Assembly: GCA_904063045.1 (NCBI GenBank)
Contig: CAJFCJ010000002.1
Span: 2,847,891 to 2,911,890 of the forward strand
Length of the DNA: 64,000 bases
Source of the DNA: Dimorphilus gyrociliatus
Lineage: Eukaryota; Annelida; Polychaeta; Dinophilidae
Direction of reading: 5' to 3'
The stretch's first letter is position 1; each line of letters starts with the position of its first letter. A program made the position numbers and the translations under genes. Below are positions 52,839 to 64,000 of this stretch, piece by piece. The notes beneath the pieces were generated by a model that was not told where the DNA came from, did not search any database, and saw nothing but the letters and a program-made list of their open reading frames with translations.

Positions 52839-54756
52839 TTATCCTATTATGGTAGATTCGCTTTCCCTATCTTGATCTCGCTCATTATCGTAAAATTCTC
52901 CCCCGTGTTCTGCTCTTTTTTCATCATCTAAAAGATTTCTAGAATCAGGATCTTGTTCTCCTCTTTCGTCTATTTGATAAAAATCCGGTGGAACGTCTTG
53001 CATTTGAACACTTGGTGCATGTTGAAGCATTTTAAGATTTTCGAATACAGTCTGTTTTATGCTCTCTAAGTATTGTTTATTATTCATATTTTCTTGTTTT
53101 GAGGCAATATCAAGGTGGAGAATAAAATCTGGTGCAAAATATTCCGCATATTCTGAATAAAAATAATAGCAGTAATAATAAAGAAAAAATTCGTAAAACA
53201 ACAATCTGGTATATATATATATATATATATATATATACTGTATAGTATATATAAATCTAATGTTCTTCATACCATTATATGGAATATCATTTTCTAGTTC
53301 TTCATCTAACAATACCGATGTTTCATAAGCCCAACATCTGGCAACATTTCTTGGTGTATATCCACCACCTCCTAAAACCATAAGAGGGATATTTTTATCC
53401 CGAATAAATTTGACACATTCTCTATAAATAAAAAGAAATATTTCAGTTAGATGATTGTTTATATTCTGGTTTCTATGTATATAGAATATCTATATATATA
53501 TATATATACTGTATATACGTAATTAACATTAACTAACCCGTGACCTCTAACGCTTAGATTAAAACAACCTAATCGATCGCTGCCCAAACTGTCTGCTCCG
53601 CACTGAAAAAATATTGTTTTTTATTTTTATGAAATATTAAAATATTTTTATAATAATTGTTTTACCTGTAAGACAATGCAGGAAGGTTGAAAAAAGTCAA
53701 TAACATGATTCATGACAGGCTTGAATACACTCATGTATGTTTGATCGTCAATACCTTCCCTTAAGGGGACATTAATTGAATAATAACGACCAGTTTCTGC
53801 TCCAATCTCATACATATCCCCAGTACCGGGGAAGAAGTAATTGCCATATTTGTGGAAAGATACAGTCATAACTCTATCAGTTAGATAGAATGCTTCTTGG
53901 ACACCATCTCCGTGATGAATATCAATATCTATGTACAAAACTCTTTGGTGGTATCTGTTTTATAATAAAATAATACAATTACTTCATTCTGTTCGTAATA
54001 TTTAGTATTTAAAGGAATTCTTTACTTTAATAGTTCCAATATTCCAATAACTATATCATTAACATAACAAAAACCCGATGCTTCGGCTTTCTTTGCGTGA
54101 TGTAGACCTCCCGACCAATTTACTGCTATGTCGCATATCTTTGATGAAAAACATTCATTTATATTATTAAAATATATACATTGCTTATTCCTTTCATGCT
54201 ATTATTCTTACGTCGTGATTAAGTTTAATGGCGCTGTCTAGGGATGCTCCGGTATAGATGGAGCAAAAATCAAATAATCCTTCGAAAACTGGACAATCGT
54301 CTCCGACATTGTACAGACTAAATTGTTTACTAAAGGAGGCTGTGTTTCTTGGTGATATTCTTTGTAAAAAGTCTATGTAATCCTCTGAATGAAATCTACA
54401 CATATCTGTCGAAGCTGCATGGTAGGGCCTGTACATCTAATGAAACAATTATTTTTATGATGTTGTAAACTGCAATTGACAATTATCTACCTGCATGTGC
54501 TTATATAGATTGTAGTTCATCACTAGACTGTGTGTGATGGCAATTCTTTGAGGCTTCATAGGATGATGGGGACCTGAATTTAAAATCAAAGAGAATCATT
54601 AAATTAAAATCTTTGCAACTTTACACAACATAAGGATATGGTAACAATCAGTTTATTTATCCATAAAACAATGCGATTTACAACAATAAACGCACCATAG
54701 TGGTAATTTCCGACATCGGGATCATAAAAGTATACAATTCTTTTACCGGGCGCCAT
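52839..54756 (-). CDS. HDAC3: Histone deacetylase 3 (class I)
   Basis: Eight exons in transcription order (54756-54696, 54573-54491, 54436-54212, 54138-54026, 53954-53666, 53602-53538, 53421-53273, 53152-52839) give 432 residues; human HDAC3 is 428. The catalytic His pair is His136-His137 (GGLHHAKK). The zinc ligands lie in DIDIHHGDG (Asp172, His174) and [12 protein letters not shown]. The active-site tail is [44 protein letters not shown] and EYFAPDF identify HDAC3 rather than HDAC1/2. It removes acetyl groups from histone lysines in the NCoR/SMRT complex. The acidic C-terminus is the usual CK2-type tail. The start ATG sits inside CAAGATGGCGCCC, a YY1-like context. It is divergent from TLCD4. 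Confidence 0.98.
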
Positions 54757-55190
54757 CTTGTCAGGAATTGTAGAGTCGCACTGACTGTATTCTAGTTCAG
54801 AGAGATCTAGAAAATTTCTCGTCGTATAGTAAGTATTATTAAGATAATTCGGCTATATAACCAAAACTAAAATAAGCAAAAGCGTAATACTAAATATTAT
54901 TATCCTTGACCTTGCTTTTGAACCGACGTGTGGACTTTTGGGATAAAACTATTCACAATATAATTATTTTGCGATCAACATCTGTTGAGTAAGGATCTCT
55001 TTTTAATATTAATTTTTTCTGCCTAAAATTTTAGTTTCCCGGGAAAAATTATAAATAATTTTATATATTTTCTTTTCTTTTGTTTTTGTTTTCCTTCCTT
55101 ATGATAATAATAATAAAATGTAAAATGTAATATTGCTGTTCTAACCCTTTCAGCATCAACTCCAATTTCAAGTTATTAGAATATACTAAA
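54757..55190. promoter_or_regulatory. Probable bidirectional promoter of HDAC3 and TLCD4
   Basis: 434 bases between divergent start codons, AT-rich. Apart from the YY1-like sequence overlapping the HDAC3 start (about 54749-54761), no clear element was recognised. Confidence 0.4.
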
Positions 55191-56669
55191 ATGAATGGAT
55201 CGGAAAATGCAACAACTTCTGTTTATGTGGCCGATTTTTCCTACCATCCGATTGCAATTATATCTTGCATAATATTCCTCATTAATTACAAAATAATAGG
55301 GCCGAAAATTTCAAGTTTTTTGACCGATAAATACGCAGGATTGCCTAAAGCCAAAAAAGTTGATTGGAATACTAGGTAAGCTTTATTTAAATAATTTTCA
55401 TAAAGAACATTTTGAGTGTAAAACATTAGATAATGAAGAGTATTAAGAAGTAAATAAATTATTTGAGAAATAAAGGTATTATTTCCCAATCCCTCCATTG
55501 TTTTTTCATGTAATTGTATTACGTAGAAGAATTAAATAAAAGTACACAAATAAAGAAACAAATACAATATTATTTATATTATTATTATTATTATTACTAT
55601 TCTATTTTCAAAACTAAATGTTCAATTTTGAACTTGTGAACATAATATTGATTTTTGATGGAGATGTTAAATATTATCTAACATCTAATCATTAGTTGTC
55701 AACGGTCAGTGTTTTATTATTCATTTCAAGTCTTTTAAAAGAACACCGCATCGACTTTACGTAATATCTTTAATCTAAATACGGAACAAACATACGGTCG
55801 TATTTCGTTAAGTACAAGAGTTAAGACAAACTAAACGATATTCGTAGTACAAGTTTATTAACTAAACAAAAACATTCTCTTTAATAATTTATTCTTTATT
55901 AGGATTAAATAATATTTTTAATAATCAATGATTTTTTGATCCAAGTTTTTTGTTTTGTTTTTGTTTTTGATGTTTTTTTAATTTTAGAGTAAACTCAACT
56001 GTTCATGCAACCATTGTCAGCATTATTTGCGTCTACCTATTTATATATGATGAAAAAGTTAATGAAGACCCCGTGTGGTATGTTGTTTCAAAGTTATCTT
56101 CCTATTATTAACAGTCTTTCATAATTCTAATATAATTATTTATTTTCATCAGGGGTGAATCGCCTATGGTTCGAACGACTTGCGCAGTTGTTGTTGGTTA
56201 TATGGTGTCTGACATACTGATAGTATTATATCATTGGAAAGAACTTGGAGAGTTCTTTTTCATTTTTCATCATGCAGCCTCAATTTACGCTTACCTCTTC
56301 GTTATTACTTATGGTGTCCTACCATGGTTTGCTAACTTTCGATTAATAGCAGAATTTTCTACTCCTCTTGTTAACCAACGTTGGTTTCTGGATGCTATAG
56401 AACATGACAAATCATCAAAAGTGTTTGTTGTTAATGGTGTGAGCATGTCAATCATTTTCTTCCTTGTTAGAATAGCTGTACTACCCGTATATTGGGGTAG
56501 AGTCTATAGTTATTATGGAACAGCGTCAGCGTTGAGGGTTGGACGGATGTGGTTTGTTTTGGTCTCTTCCTGTGCAGTTTTGGATTCAATCAACATATTC
56601 TGGATGTATAGAATTTATAGAGGATTGAAGAAAGTTATAAAAGCGAAAAGAGAGGCCAAGAGTAATTAA
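55191..56669 (+). CDS. TLCD4: TLC domain-containing protein 4 (TMEM56)
   Basis: Three exons (55191-55375, 55988-56077, 56153-56669) give 263 residues. Multiple membrane segments and the TLC-domain core are clear: KKVDWNTRVNSTVHATIVS, YMVSDILIVLYHWKELGEFFFIFHHAASIYAY and FSTPLVNQRWFLDAI align with animal TMEM56. The HHAASIYAY motif contains the conserved His pair of the domain. TLC proteins act in membrane lipid sensing or ceramide-type chemistry; the role of TLCD4 itself is poorly known. The first intron (612 bases) is long for this window. The basic C-terminus ends in a KAKREAK stretch. Confidence 0.94.
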
Positions 56670-57339
56670 CATTAAGCCATTCATTCGTTTCAGACACATT
56701 TATTGACGTAGATAATTTCTCAACAAAAGAAAATAAGTCAAGGGACATTAGCCCTATCAAAAAAAGATATAGATATATTATTCAATTATGGACTTACCAA
56801 TAAATACAAATAATATAGTTCATTGTTTACTAGTAAAAAAATGTTATTCTCTTTATGCAAATGAAAAAAGGAATAAAATAATATTAATCGTTCAATGTAT
56901 TGTCCTAGTTTAAACGATTCTACCGAACGAATTTTAGCAACTGTTAGAATGTTTACTGAAAAATATTAGGAAAATATATAGGAGCGACATCTTTATAATA
57001 TAAAACTATAAATAATAAGTAATATTAAGCACGATTAAATAGAAAATAAATTGAAAGAAGACTCAACGTTTATTAGCGTAAAACTGAATCAACGATCTCT
57101 TTATCTTTTATCTAATTTTTTTGCACACTTAGGAAGCTTACAGCCCCTTAAAATGGTATATAACAAAGTTTTTCAATAGTTACACATTGATAATGAAAAT
57201 GTAAATAAGGATTTCGCTTCGCTCGTATCAAACCTTTACACATTTTTTTATACGGTTTTTTTTCAAGAATGGAGATAACACAAATAACACCGTTCGAATA
57301 TGACAAATCTATCGCTAGGGTTTTAATAACAAGAAAATC

Positions 57340-57342
<3 letters not shown>

Positions 57343-57388
<46 letters not shown>

Positions 57389-57535
57389 GTATATCAATTT
57401 TTTTAGAGTACTTAAATATGTCAATATAGAAAATAAATATATATAAGTATACATATAAATATATAATTATGCATACATGTATTTATACATATATATGTAT
57501 ATATATGGATACATATATATATATATATATAATAT
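57343..57535. repeat. TA-rich compound microsatellite
   Basis: Long (TA)n interrupted by GTATATATATG-type units and further TATACATA blocks, followed by a second TA run near 57509-57530. Confidence 0.85.
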
Positions 57536-57967
57536 ATAAAATATTGTTTTAGGAAAGTGTTAGAAGGCAATATATCCTAGTGTGTGCGTGCTTGTGTCTG
57601 CAGGATGGATGAATGTTTCGTGTCTCTTGGTAAGCTGAGTTTACATTAAGCAATTTCACTTCCCGTTTATTGGTTTACATATGTAAATTTATACCAATAA
57701 CATTTGAAATGTTTTAAATATATATAAGTATATTGTTGCTTTAAAAGAGTGAAAAGAAATTTTTCAGGGTAATTTTCTTTAAAAAATGTTATATTCACTG
57801 AGCATATCTTTAAAATATCCGAAAAGAAATTTGTGAATTTTCAACTCTAACGGTTTGAAAAAAGAGATAACCTTTTTTAAGCAGTTCGTTAGCGATAGAT
57901 AAAACTGAAACAGAAATTACGCCTGAAGGAAATTGCCTAATGTAAAAACGGCGTTACTCTCTCTTCA

Positions 57968-58064
57968 ATATACATGTATATATATAATACATACATACAT
58001 ATATATATATATACATATATATACATATATATATATATACATATATATATACATATATATATAG

Positions 58065-58096
<32 letters not shown>
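57968..58096. repeat. (ATACAT)/(TA)n compound microsatellite
   Basis: Alternating ATACAT and TATATA units over about 130 bases, just beyond the stop codon of KPNB1, so probably within its 3' untranslated region. Confidence 0.85.
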
Positions 58097-58168
58097 TATA
58101 TACATATATTGTGGACGTTTAATTATATATGTATATATGTGCATATATATATATCAGCCTTATGACGC

Positions 58169-61100
58169 CTAGCTACTAGCATTCACATTGTTTTTTAGTT
58201 TCCTCATTTCCCTTGTCGCCCAGTTTCCTAAGCTCTTTGTCTTTGCAGTTTTCGACCGCCTAGCTTTCTGTAACAAGGACAATACACCGGGAATATCCAA
58301 AGCTTGTAAGGCAGCCCCTTTAAAAGTTGTCAGTAAGTCACCGATTAAACCACAAGCGGCAGCAAGAACAGCATCACTACTATCAGGACTGGCATCAATC
58401 GCTTGCAGTAGATGTACCATATTCATAACAGAAGGTTCTAATAATTGTCTAGATTCCTCTTTCGTTCCCTGTACAATTCCTGTATAAGCCTCTAAACAGC
58501 CTTCGCGTAGTTCATTGATATAGTCCATAACATCGGCGTCTTCAGGTTGCTGAATGGCAGCTTCAGCAGCTTGTTGCAGCATACCATTAAGAACAATTGG
58601 GGCGTATTTTGTGAATTGAACACCCATGGCTAACGCCATATCGCCTATTACACCCAAAACTGGCGGCTTCAAACTTCTTGGTACATTTTCGGCTCCTATG
58701 AGATTAAGTAATCGATTCATTAGGAGGTCAGCAAAAGGTTGTATCTCAGAATTTAGAGCTCTACATATATCACCGACCAATCCGACGGCTGCGCTACATA
58801 CAGCTTCTTCATCATATCTTTGAAGTGCTGTTTCGACTATAGGTACTAAATGTATCATGTACTTTGAGAAACCAGTATCCATGACCTCTACAAGAGCAGC
58901 AATAGCAAGGAGGGCATCTTCGTGGACACCACCATGTGGTAGGCCACCGTTTGGCGGGGACAAAACTGACATAAGGGCCGACATGGCGGGATCAGCGATA
59001 ACTGGTAGGTCGTTCTTTTGAAGTTTCCTCAAAACCGTCTGCAAACATGCACAAAGCAAAGACTGAACGTCAACGTTTTCTGACGTAGTACCATGGACTG
59101 TTGCTTTCTGAAGACGCTCTAATATAACCTGGGCGCAATGTTGAACAGCTTCGTAGCAATCCTTTGGAGCATTTTTAATGAGTTCCATCAGTGCTTCGTA
59201 AGCTGCAGACTTAAGATTATGCGTGTTTGCGTCTGGGCGTTCAGTTGTATCAAGCAGACCAGCGACAATTGCTCCTAAATAAGGACTAAGAGCAAAAGTA
59301 TGCAGGGTATCATCTGTTTCATCAACATGAACTCCGTTTGTTTGTGCATGGGCTTGATCTGCAGCAGCATCTGCTAATGAAGATAGTGCCCAACAGACAT
59401 TCGTTGCTACTCTGGATTCTGCTCTGAGTGCATCACCTAAAGCATTCAATAATAGTTGAACTAGGGCGTCGTGGAGGACAACATCTCTTAGAATATCACA
59501 AACTCTACCGATAGTCCAAGCAGCAGTATCTCTGACGGCTAAGGAAGCGTCGCCCCTCACCATATCTATTAGAGCAGGCATTGCTTGTTGTACAACAGGC
59601 CTTAAAGTTTCGATATTCGGACCTTCCAATATTGAGCCGAAAGCTAAAACTGCCGCATCTCTGTGACGCCAATCAGCAGAAGCAATGTTGTCAGTAACGA
59701 AAGGAAGAACATGAGGTAAAACATCGTCCTCACAAGTCGTTGCCAAGAGCATTAGGCATACGCCAGCCGCTTTAGCTGGTGTCCAATCATCATCTTCATC
59801 ATCCTCATCAACAGCTCCCCTTGGAAGAGTTTGCAGGAGAAGGGGTGCTAGAAATTGCAGTGCTCCTTTAGCATAAAATCTCGAAACTTTCGCAGGAGGA
59901 CGACCTAGCTCCATGGCTTCAGCCGCTTCAATTGCTAAATCAAGTTCTTCATCACAAACCGTGCTCCAAAATTCAATGCCTAAATAAAATCATGTAATTA
60001 GTAATAAGAATTAATAGTTTCGTAATAATTATCAAGAAATGAAAAATATGAATAAATTGTTTCACTTTGAAAACTAGTCAAATGATTATATTGCTCAATC
60101 GCTTTTTTTAGATTTTCAAAAAGCTTACTCAATGGTTAAAAAAGTATTTACTGTTTTGAAACCAAGAATTGTTTACCTTGTAGAGCAATTGCATCAACAT
60201 CTGATCTCATAGCATCTAATGTAATTGCAAATAAAGCTGGACCCATGTAATGTTCCATATGATTGTAATATAATGACATTATCCTTACAAGACATTGCAA
60301 AGCTGCGACTCTTACGTTAGTAGATGAACTTTGCGTGGCTTCACAAACAACTTGCATTAAAAAGTGTCGTTCTGATTCTTTGTCGAAATTAGCACGCGTA
60401 AATTCAAGTGAGTTCAATAGAGCATTTGTTGCTGCCACTCTCACACTTTCCGACGGTTCGTCTTTCTTCATGCCATGAACAATTGCTGTTAGTATCTGAT
60501 TAGATTGTGACTGTAAAACCTCAGGTTCAATGTCTTGACAAATATAGCCAAGGGCTTCCAAAGTTGCCTGTCTAACAGGTTCAGTACTCTCAGTGGCTGT
60601 AACATTATCGGTTAAAATTTGAATGAGGTTTGGCCACAATTGGTGGGGAAGTTCCGCACAAGCTATATATGCCACGCATTGTGCGGCTGATGAAGGATGA
60701 AATGTTTCGGTTCCGAGAGTTTCGAGAACATTTTGCTTGATATACTGTCGTAGATTCTCTTCAAATGAGAGCCAACGCTGCATATGTTGAGCTCGAACAG
60801 AAGATTCCTTGGAATATAGAGCATTTTTAAGTTGTAAACCAGATTGCATACGAGCTACGGGACTATTGGATGTGAGTTTTAATATTTCCGATAGTTGTTT
60901 AAGAAGTTCAGGCTGAAATGAAGAGAAGAACCATAATTATGACTACCAAATAGACGTAGATTTTACACAGTAAAATATATAGCTTGTGATTTGAATATCA
61001 CTAGTCAAGTTCAAAATCACCAAAATTTATTATTAATGCGTTAGCGTACAACGGTAGAGATTAAAGTTTCCATTTTTTGTTCATTAAATGAAAGAAAATA

Positions 61101-61275
61101 AAACTAAAACAAACCAAATTTTGCTGTGCGGCATTTTCTAAAAACTGTTGAGCTGTTCTCAGTTCGTTTTGATCTGTGGGGCGAAGAACACAATATAAAA
61201 ATCGATTACTCTTGATACGAATTATAAATTTATACCTGGGGAAACAGTCTTCTCCAATATCGTAATTAAATCCAT
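58169..61275 (-). CDS. KPNB1: Importin subunit beta-1
   Basis: Four exons in transcription order (61275-61236, 61173-61115, 60912-60177, 59979-58169) give 881 residues; human is 876. The start [13 protein letters not shown] matches the family. HEAT-repeat landmarks include LQTLGTETF-like [79 protein letters not shown] and [16 protein letters not shown]. The acidic loop ([10 protein letters not shown]) that helps release cargo is present. It carries importin-alpha/NLS cargo through nuclear pores and is released by Ran-GTP. The large exon shows unusually GC-rich Ala codons compared with its neighbours. It converges with TLCD4. Confidence 0.98.
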
Positions 61276-62247
61276 TTTTATTCCCTGCCCATGTGCCGGA
61301 AAAGTTCAATATGGCCGAAGAACAGTCAGTTTGAATTTGAAGACGTATGTAATACGTATTTATTGACTATGTTTTCAAAATGGCCAGTATTAAACAATTA
61401 AAGTCCGCCATTTTTTTAGATCCCAAGCTCGCTAGAAAGACTATCTCTATAAATATTTTTTGTTAACTCAAATCTTATTGGCTTGATAGCACAGCCAATC
61501 ATAAGATTTTTATCAAAAAATGGCTCTAACTTTTTGAAAATATTTATGTTTTAACAAAAATTAGCACCCGTAGTAATCACTTTGAACAATTTATTTTCTA
61601 AAAAAATTTCAATGTAAACCGAGTTTAAACTATAAAAGTCTTTTTTGTTTTAAAAATGACTAATATCTATTTAATTGCGTACAATATCACAGATATTTAA
61701 AATCTTGTCAGCTACGGATTACAAGTATTTTTCTTTTATTGTATAGAAGAAAAAGTTGACTATAAAGAATCAAGAGATTAGAAACAATATTTTGAAATAT
61801 TATGAAATATAAAATATTATAAGAATGAAAGCATATAAACGAATCACACACATAAAATCTATATTGAACAAGACATGAAAACAAGTATGGCTGACCTTAC
61901 TTAGTAACAAACATACAATTTAAGAAAAAGAATAAAAGCTTTTTGTAGATCTATAATTTAATCTTTGCTGAAAAATAATGATTTTTAGTTACGATAATAA
62001 AATAACAAATGTGGGTCAGTTATAAATACTTTACAATATACAGTACATATTTCAACTAAAAAACGTTTAGAAAAAGTACTGCAGTTGGATTTTATTGACC
62101 TGCAGTACTTTTTCTAAATCCAACCAAAAATGTACTTTTTTATTGTTAGAGATAAATCTTTAAATTTATGCAAATTTGTGCATTTGATAAAGAATAGATG
62201 CTAACAATTCAGTCTTATCAAGCTTTGCACTCTAACGTATTGTGAAA
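61276..62247. promoter_or_regulatory. Divergent intergenic region between KPNB1 and the SLC22-like gene
   Basis: 972 bases. A YY1-like AAAATGGCGGAC reads on the minus strand at about 61403-61414, 130 bases upstream of the KPNB1 start. A perfect 19-bp inverted repeat lies at 62066-62118. The rest is AT-rich without recognised genes. Confidence 0.45.
62066..62118. repeat. Perfect 19-bp inverted repeat with a 15-base loop
   Basis: TTTAGAAAAAGTACTGCAG (62066-62084) and its exact complement (62100-62118) flank a 15-base loop. The loop carries TTGGATTT (62085-62092), which is itself complementary to AAATCCAA just beyond the right arm (62116-62123). Two mutually exclusive hairpins are therefore possible. 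It lies 130 bases upstream of the start codon of the SLC22-like gene. Confidence 0.8.
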
Positions 62248-64000
62248 ATGTCCTTAAATCCTAAACAAGAATATAATGATATTATCACTTTTTATCAATC
62301 TTTACTTTATACTATTCTTGGTGCTAGCCAATTTCTTGGTGTTGAGATTATATTAATTAACTACTTGATAACGAAACAAAACTTTTGGTGCCGTATTAAG
62401 GAGCTTGAAAAATTCTCTTTCCATAGGCAAAAACTAATTGCAATTCCGAATTATGACAATTCTTTGAGTCGGTGTTATAAGTTCCCTTTGAACTATTCTT
62501 CGTACTCTCTGACTGAGTTTCTCAACTGGGACGAAGATAAGAGGGACAAAATCGGCAGATTGTATAACTACAAAAACTCTTGGACTGAATGTCAAAACGG
62601 ATGGATTTTTGATAAAAGTATCTTTACGTCTACAATAAGCGAATTGTGGAGTCTGGTCTGTGGAAATAGTTGGATTATACCTCTGATATCATCTTTTTAC
62701 ATGTTGGGACGATGTTTGGGTTATTTTGGCGGCAAATTAATGTCCGATAAATTTGGTAGGAAAAAATCAATATTGATTTCCTTACTTGTAAGATTAGCAG
62801 GTGGTTTTCTGGAGGCTTTCTCTCAAAATTATATCATCTTTTCAATTGGACGCTTCATACACGCTTTCGGAACAATGAGTTGTAATTGTTCAGCTTTCGA
62901 ACTAGGTTGTTTTTTTTTTTTGTTTTTTTTTTATCTAAAGTATATTAATGATGTAAAACTATCTTCCTTTATGGACAGTTTGTGATTTCTCTAACGGAAC
63001 AAATAGATTTATACTGAGCTTATTTTGGAAATTCCTGTTTAGTTTGGGAATATCAAATCAAGCTATAATCTCTTATTTCATTCGAGATTCTTTTATTTTG
63101 CAACTAATCGCTATTATACCCATTTCTATCCTGCTCTCTTATTATTTGTAAGACTTCAACTATACAAATATCTTTATGATATTATGCAGTTTTTCTCAAA
63201 TGTAGCATTTTGGATGAATCTCCTCTATGGCTTATAAATACTAAGAATTTAAATGAAGCTACTTCTATTATCCAAAAAACTGATCAAATCAATGGAAAAA
63301 TACCGACAAATTTACATATAGATTTATTTTCAACAATTACAAGTTCAAAAGATATTCGTCTAATTGAAAATGTTAAAAAAAGGGCCATTTTATTTAGCTA
63401 TACTTCGTAGGCTTTGTATTTAAATATAAGATTATTTTGGTATATAGCTTAGAATTGATAATATTTTTCTTAGATTTGCTAGTAGCCTACTTTATTTTGG
63501 TCTATTATTAAATATTCCATCGATGAGTGGGAATATATACTTGAATGGCTTTTTAATGGGCATTGCAGATATACCTTTTCTTTTAATAGGTAAGCTATTT
63601 ATCTCAAATAATTGACTATTAGAGTATTTAATACTTTGTAGGTTTCTTTCTGAAGAGGAAAATAGGAGTAAGGCACCTGTTGGGAGGATCTTTCATTTTG
63701 GCGTCAATATTTGAATTTATACTAATTTGGTTAATAATAAAGAAACGTTTGTTCTGCAAAGAAAGTTTTTTTGGAATTTATATTTGTCCTATTTCGGCAG
63801 AATCAATTATTTGGACGACAATCATCGTACTTTGTGCCAAAGCGTCTATTTCCCTCTCGAACGCATTGAATATTTCAGATATTATAGGGATATTTTCTTT
63901 CAAAAAGAGAAATTTTGGGCTTATAATGATAATAATTTCAAGTAGTGCGGGAGAGATTATAGCACCTTTCATCGGAGATTCTATAGTAAAACATTTCTTA
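62248..64000 (+). CDS. SLC22-like organic ion transporter (major facilitator superfamily), 3' end cut by the window
   Basis: Five exons are visible (62248-62905, 62979-63147, 63206-63406, 63474-63589, 63642 to the edge) and give 501 residues in one phase-consistent frame. TM1 is followed by the large SLC22 extracellular loop with Cys residues and a CQNGWIFDKSIFTSTISELWSLVC block. Then comes the MFS loop GGKLMSDKFGRKKS. DESPLWL corresponds to the PESPRWL motif, and GNIYLNGFLMGIADIPF to TM7-TM8. About two membrane segments should remain beyond 64000. By family knowledge it moves organic cations, anions or carnitine across the plasma membrane; the substrate is not predictable. The acceptor of exon 3 was chosen at 63206 because the earlier AG gives an in-frame stop. 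Confidence 0.88.

Larger units (their letters stand above)
56670..58168. other. Convergent, microsatellite-rich region between TLCD4 and KPNB1
   Basis: 1.5 kb with no coding potential. It carries two long TA/ATACAT repeat tracts and several AATAAA-type sequences for the two convergent transcripts. No other feature was seen. Confidence 0.6.

Overview
This is a stretch of animal nuclear DNA. Genes are split by many short GT-AG introns (often 50-70 bases) and the proteins are plainly metazoan: a neuropeptide-type receptor, a nicotinic-type channel subunit, FANCD2, MSH5, MED23, HDAC3, FCHO and an SLC22-type transporter. The DNA is AT-rich, intergenic distances are often below 500 bases, and ancestral intron positions are kept with tiny introns. 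That suggests a compact-genome invertebrate. A small lophotrochozoan such as a dinophilid annelid would fit, but this is inference. I rebuilt each gene exon by exon. For every complete model the exon phases close and the total length is a multiple of three, which is the main support for the boundaries given.

Layout. Bases 1-13,700 are sparse: a rhodopsin-family peptide receptor (1,197-3,815) with one 1.6 kb intron, a 4.9 kb gene-poor AT-rich stretch, then a pentameric ligand-gated channel subunit (8,720-12,125) and an SDR39U1-type reductase on the minus strand. Bases 13,700-43,900 are very dense: IFRD, YEATS4/GAS41, FANCD2, MTREX (Mtr4), MSH5, a small bZIP factor, MED23, canonical poly(A) polymerase and a nucleoside hydrolase. 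Bases 44,391-46,687 hold a tRNA cluster: seven intact tRNA-Ser genes with three different anticodons, four of them with introns, one decayed tRNA-Ser, and a tRNA-Gln. Bases 46,700-64,000 hold FCHO, HDAC3, TLCD4, importin beta-1 and an SLC22-like transporter that runs off the right edge.

How the genes relate. Most of the dense part is housekeeping nuclear machinery: crosslink repair (FANCD2), meiotic recombination (MSH5), nuclear RNA surveillance (MTREX), transcription and chromatin (MED23, YEATS4, HDAC3, IFRD), mRNA 3' end formation (poly(A) polymerase) and nuclear import (importin beta-1). There is no sign of an operon or of one dedicated pathway. Several pairs are divergent with 270-440 bases between start codons and probably share promoters: SDR39U1/IFRD, YEATS4/FANCD2, MSH5/bZIP and HDAC3/TLCD4. 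Others converge with almost no space, the extreme being 37 bases between the MTREX and MSH5 stop codons.

The most unusual features are the intron-bearing, anticodon-switching tRNA-Ser array; a triplicated exon with an exact 164-base period in the poly(A) polymerase tail; a perfect 19-bp inverted repeat upstream of the transporter; and an 11-base motif (TATACTGTATA) that recurs inside TA repeats. I see no CRISPR array, intact transposon, virus or toxin gene, and no clearly new multi-gene system.
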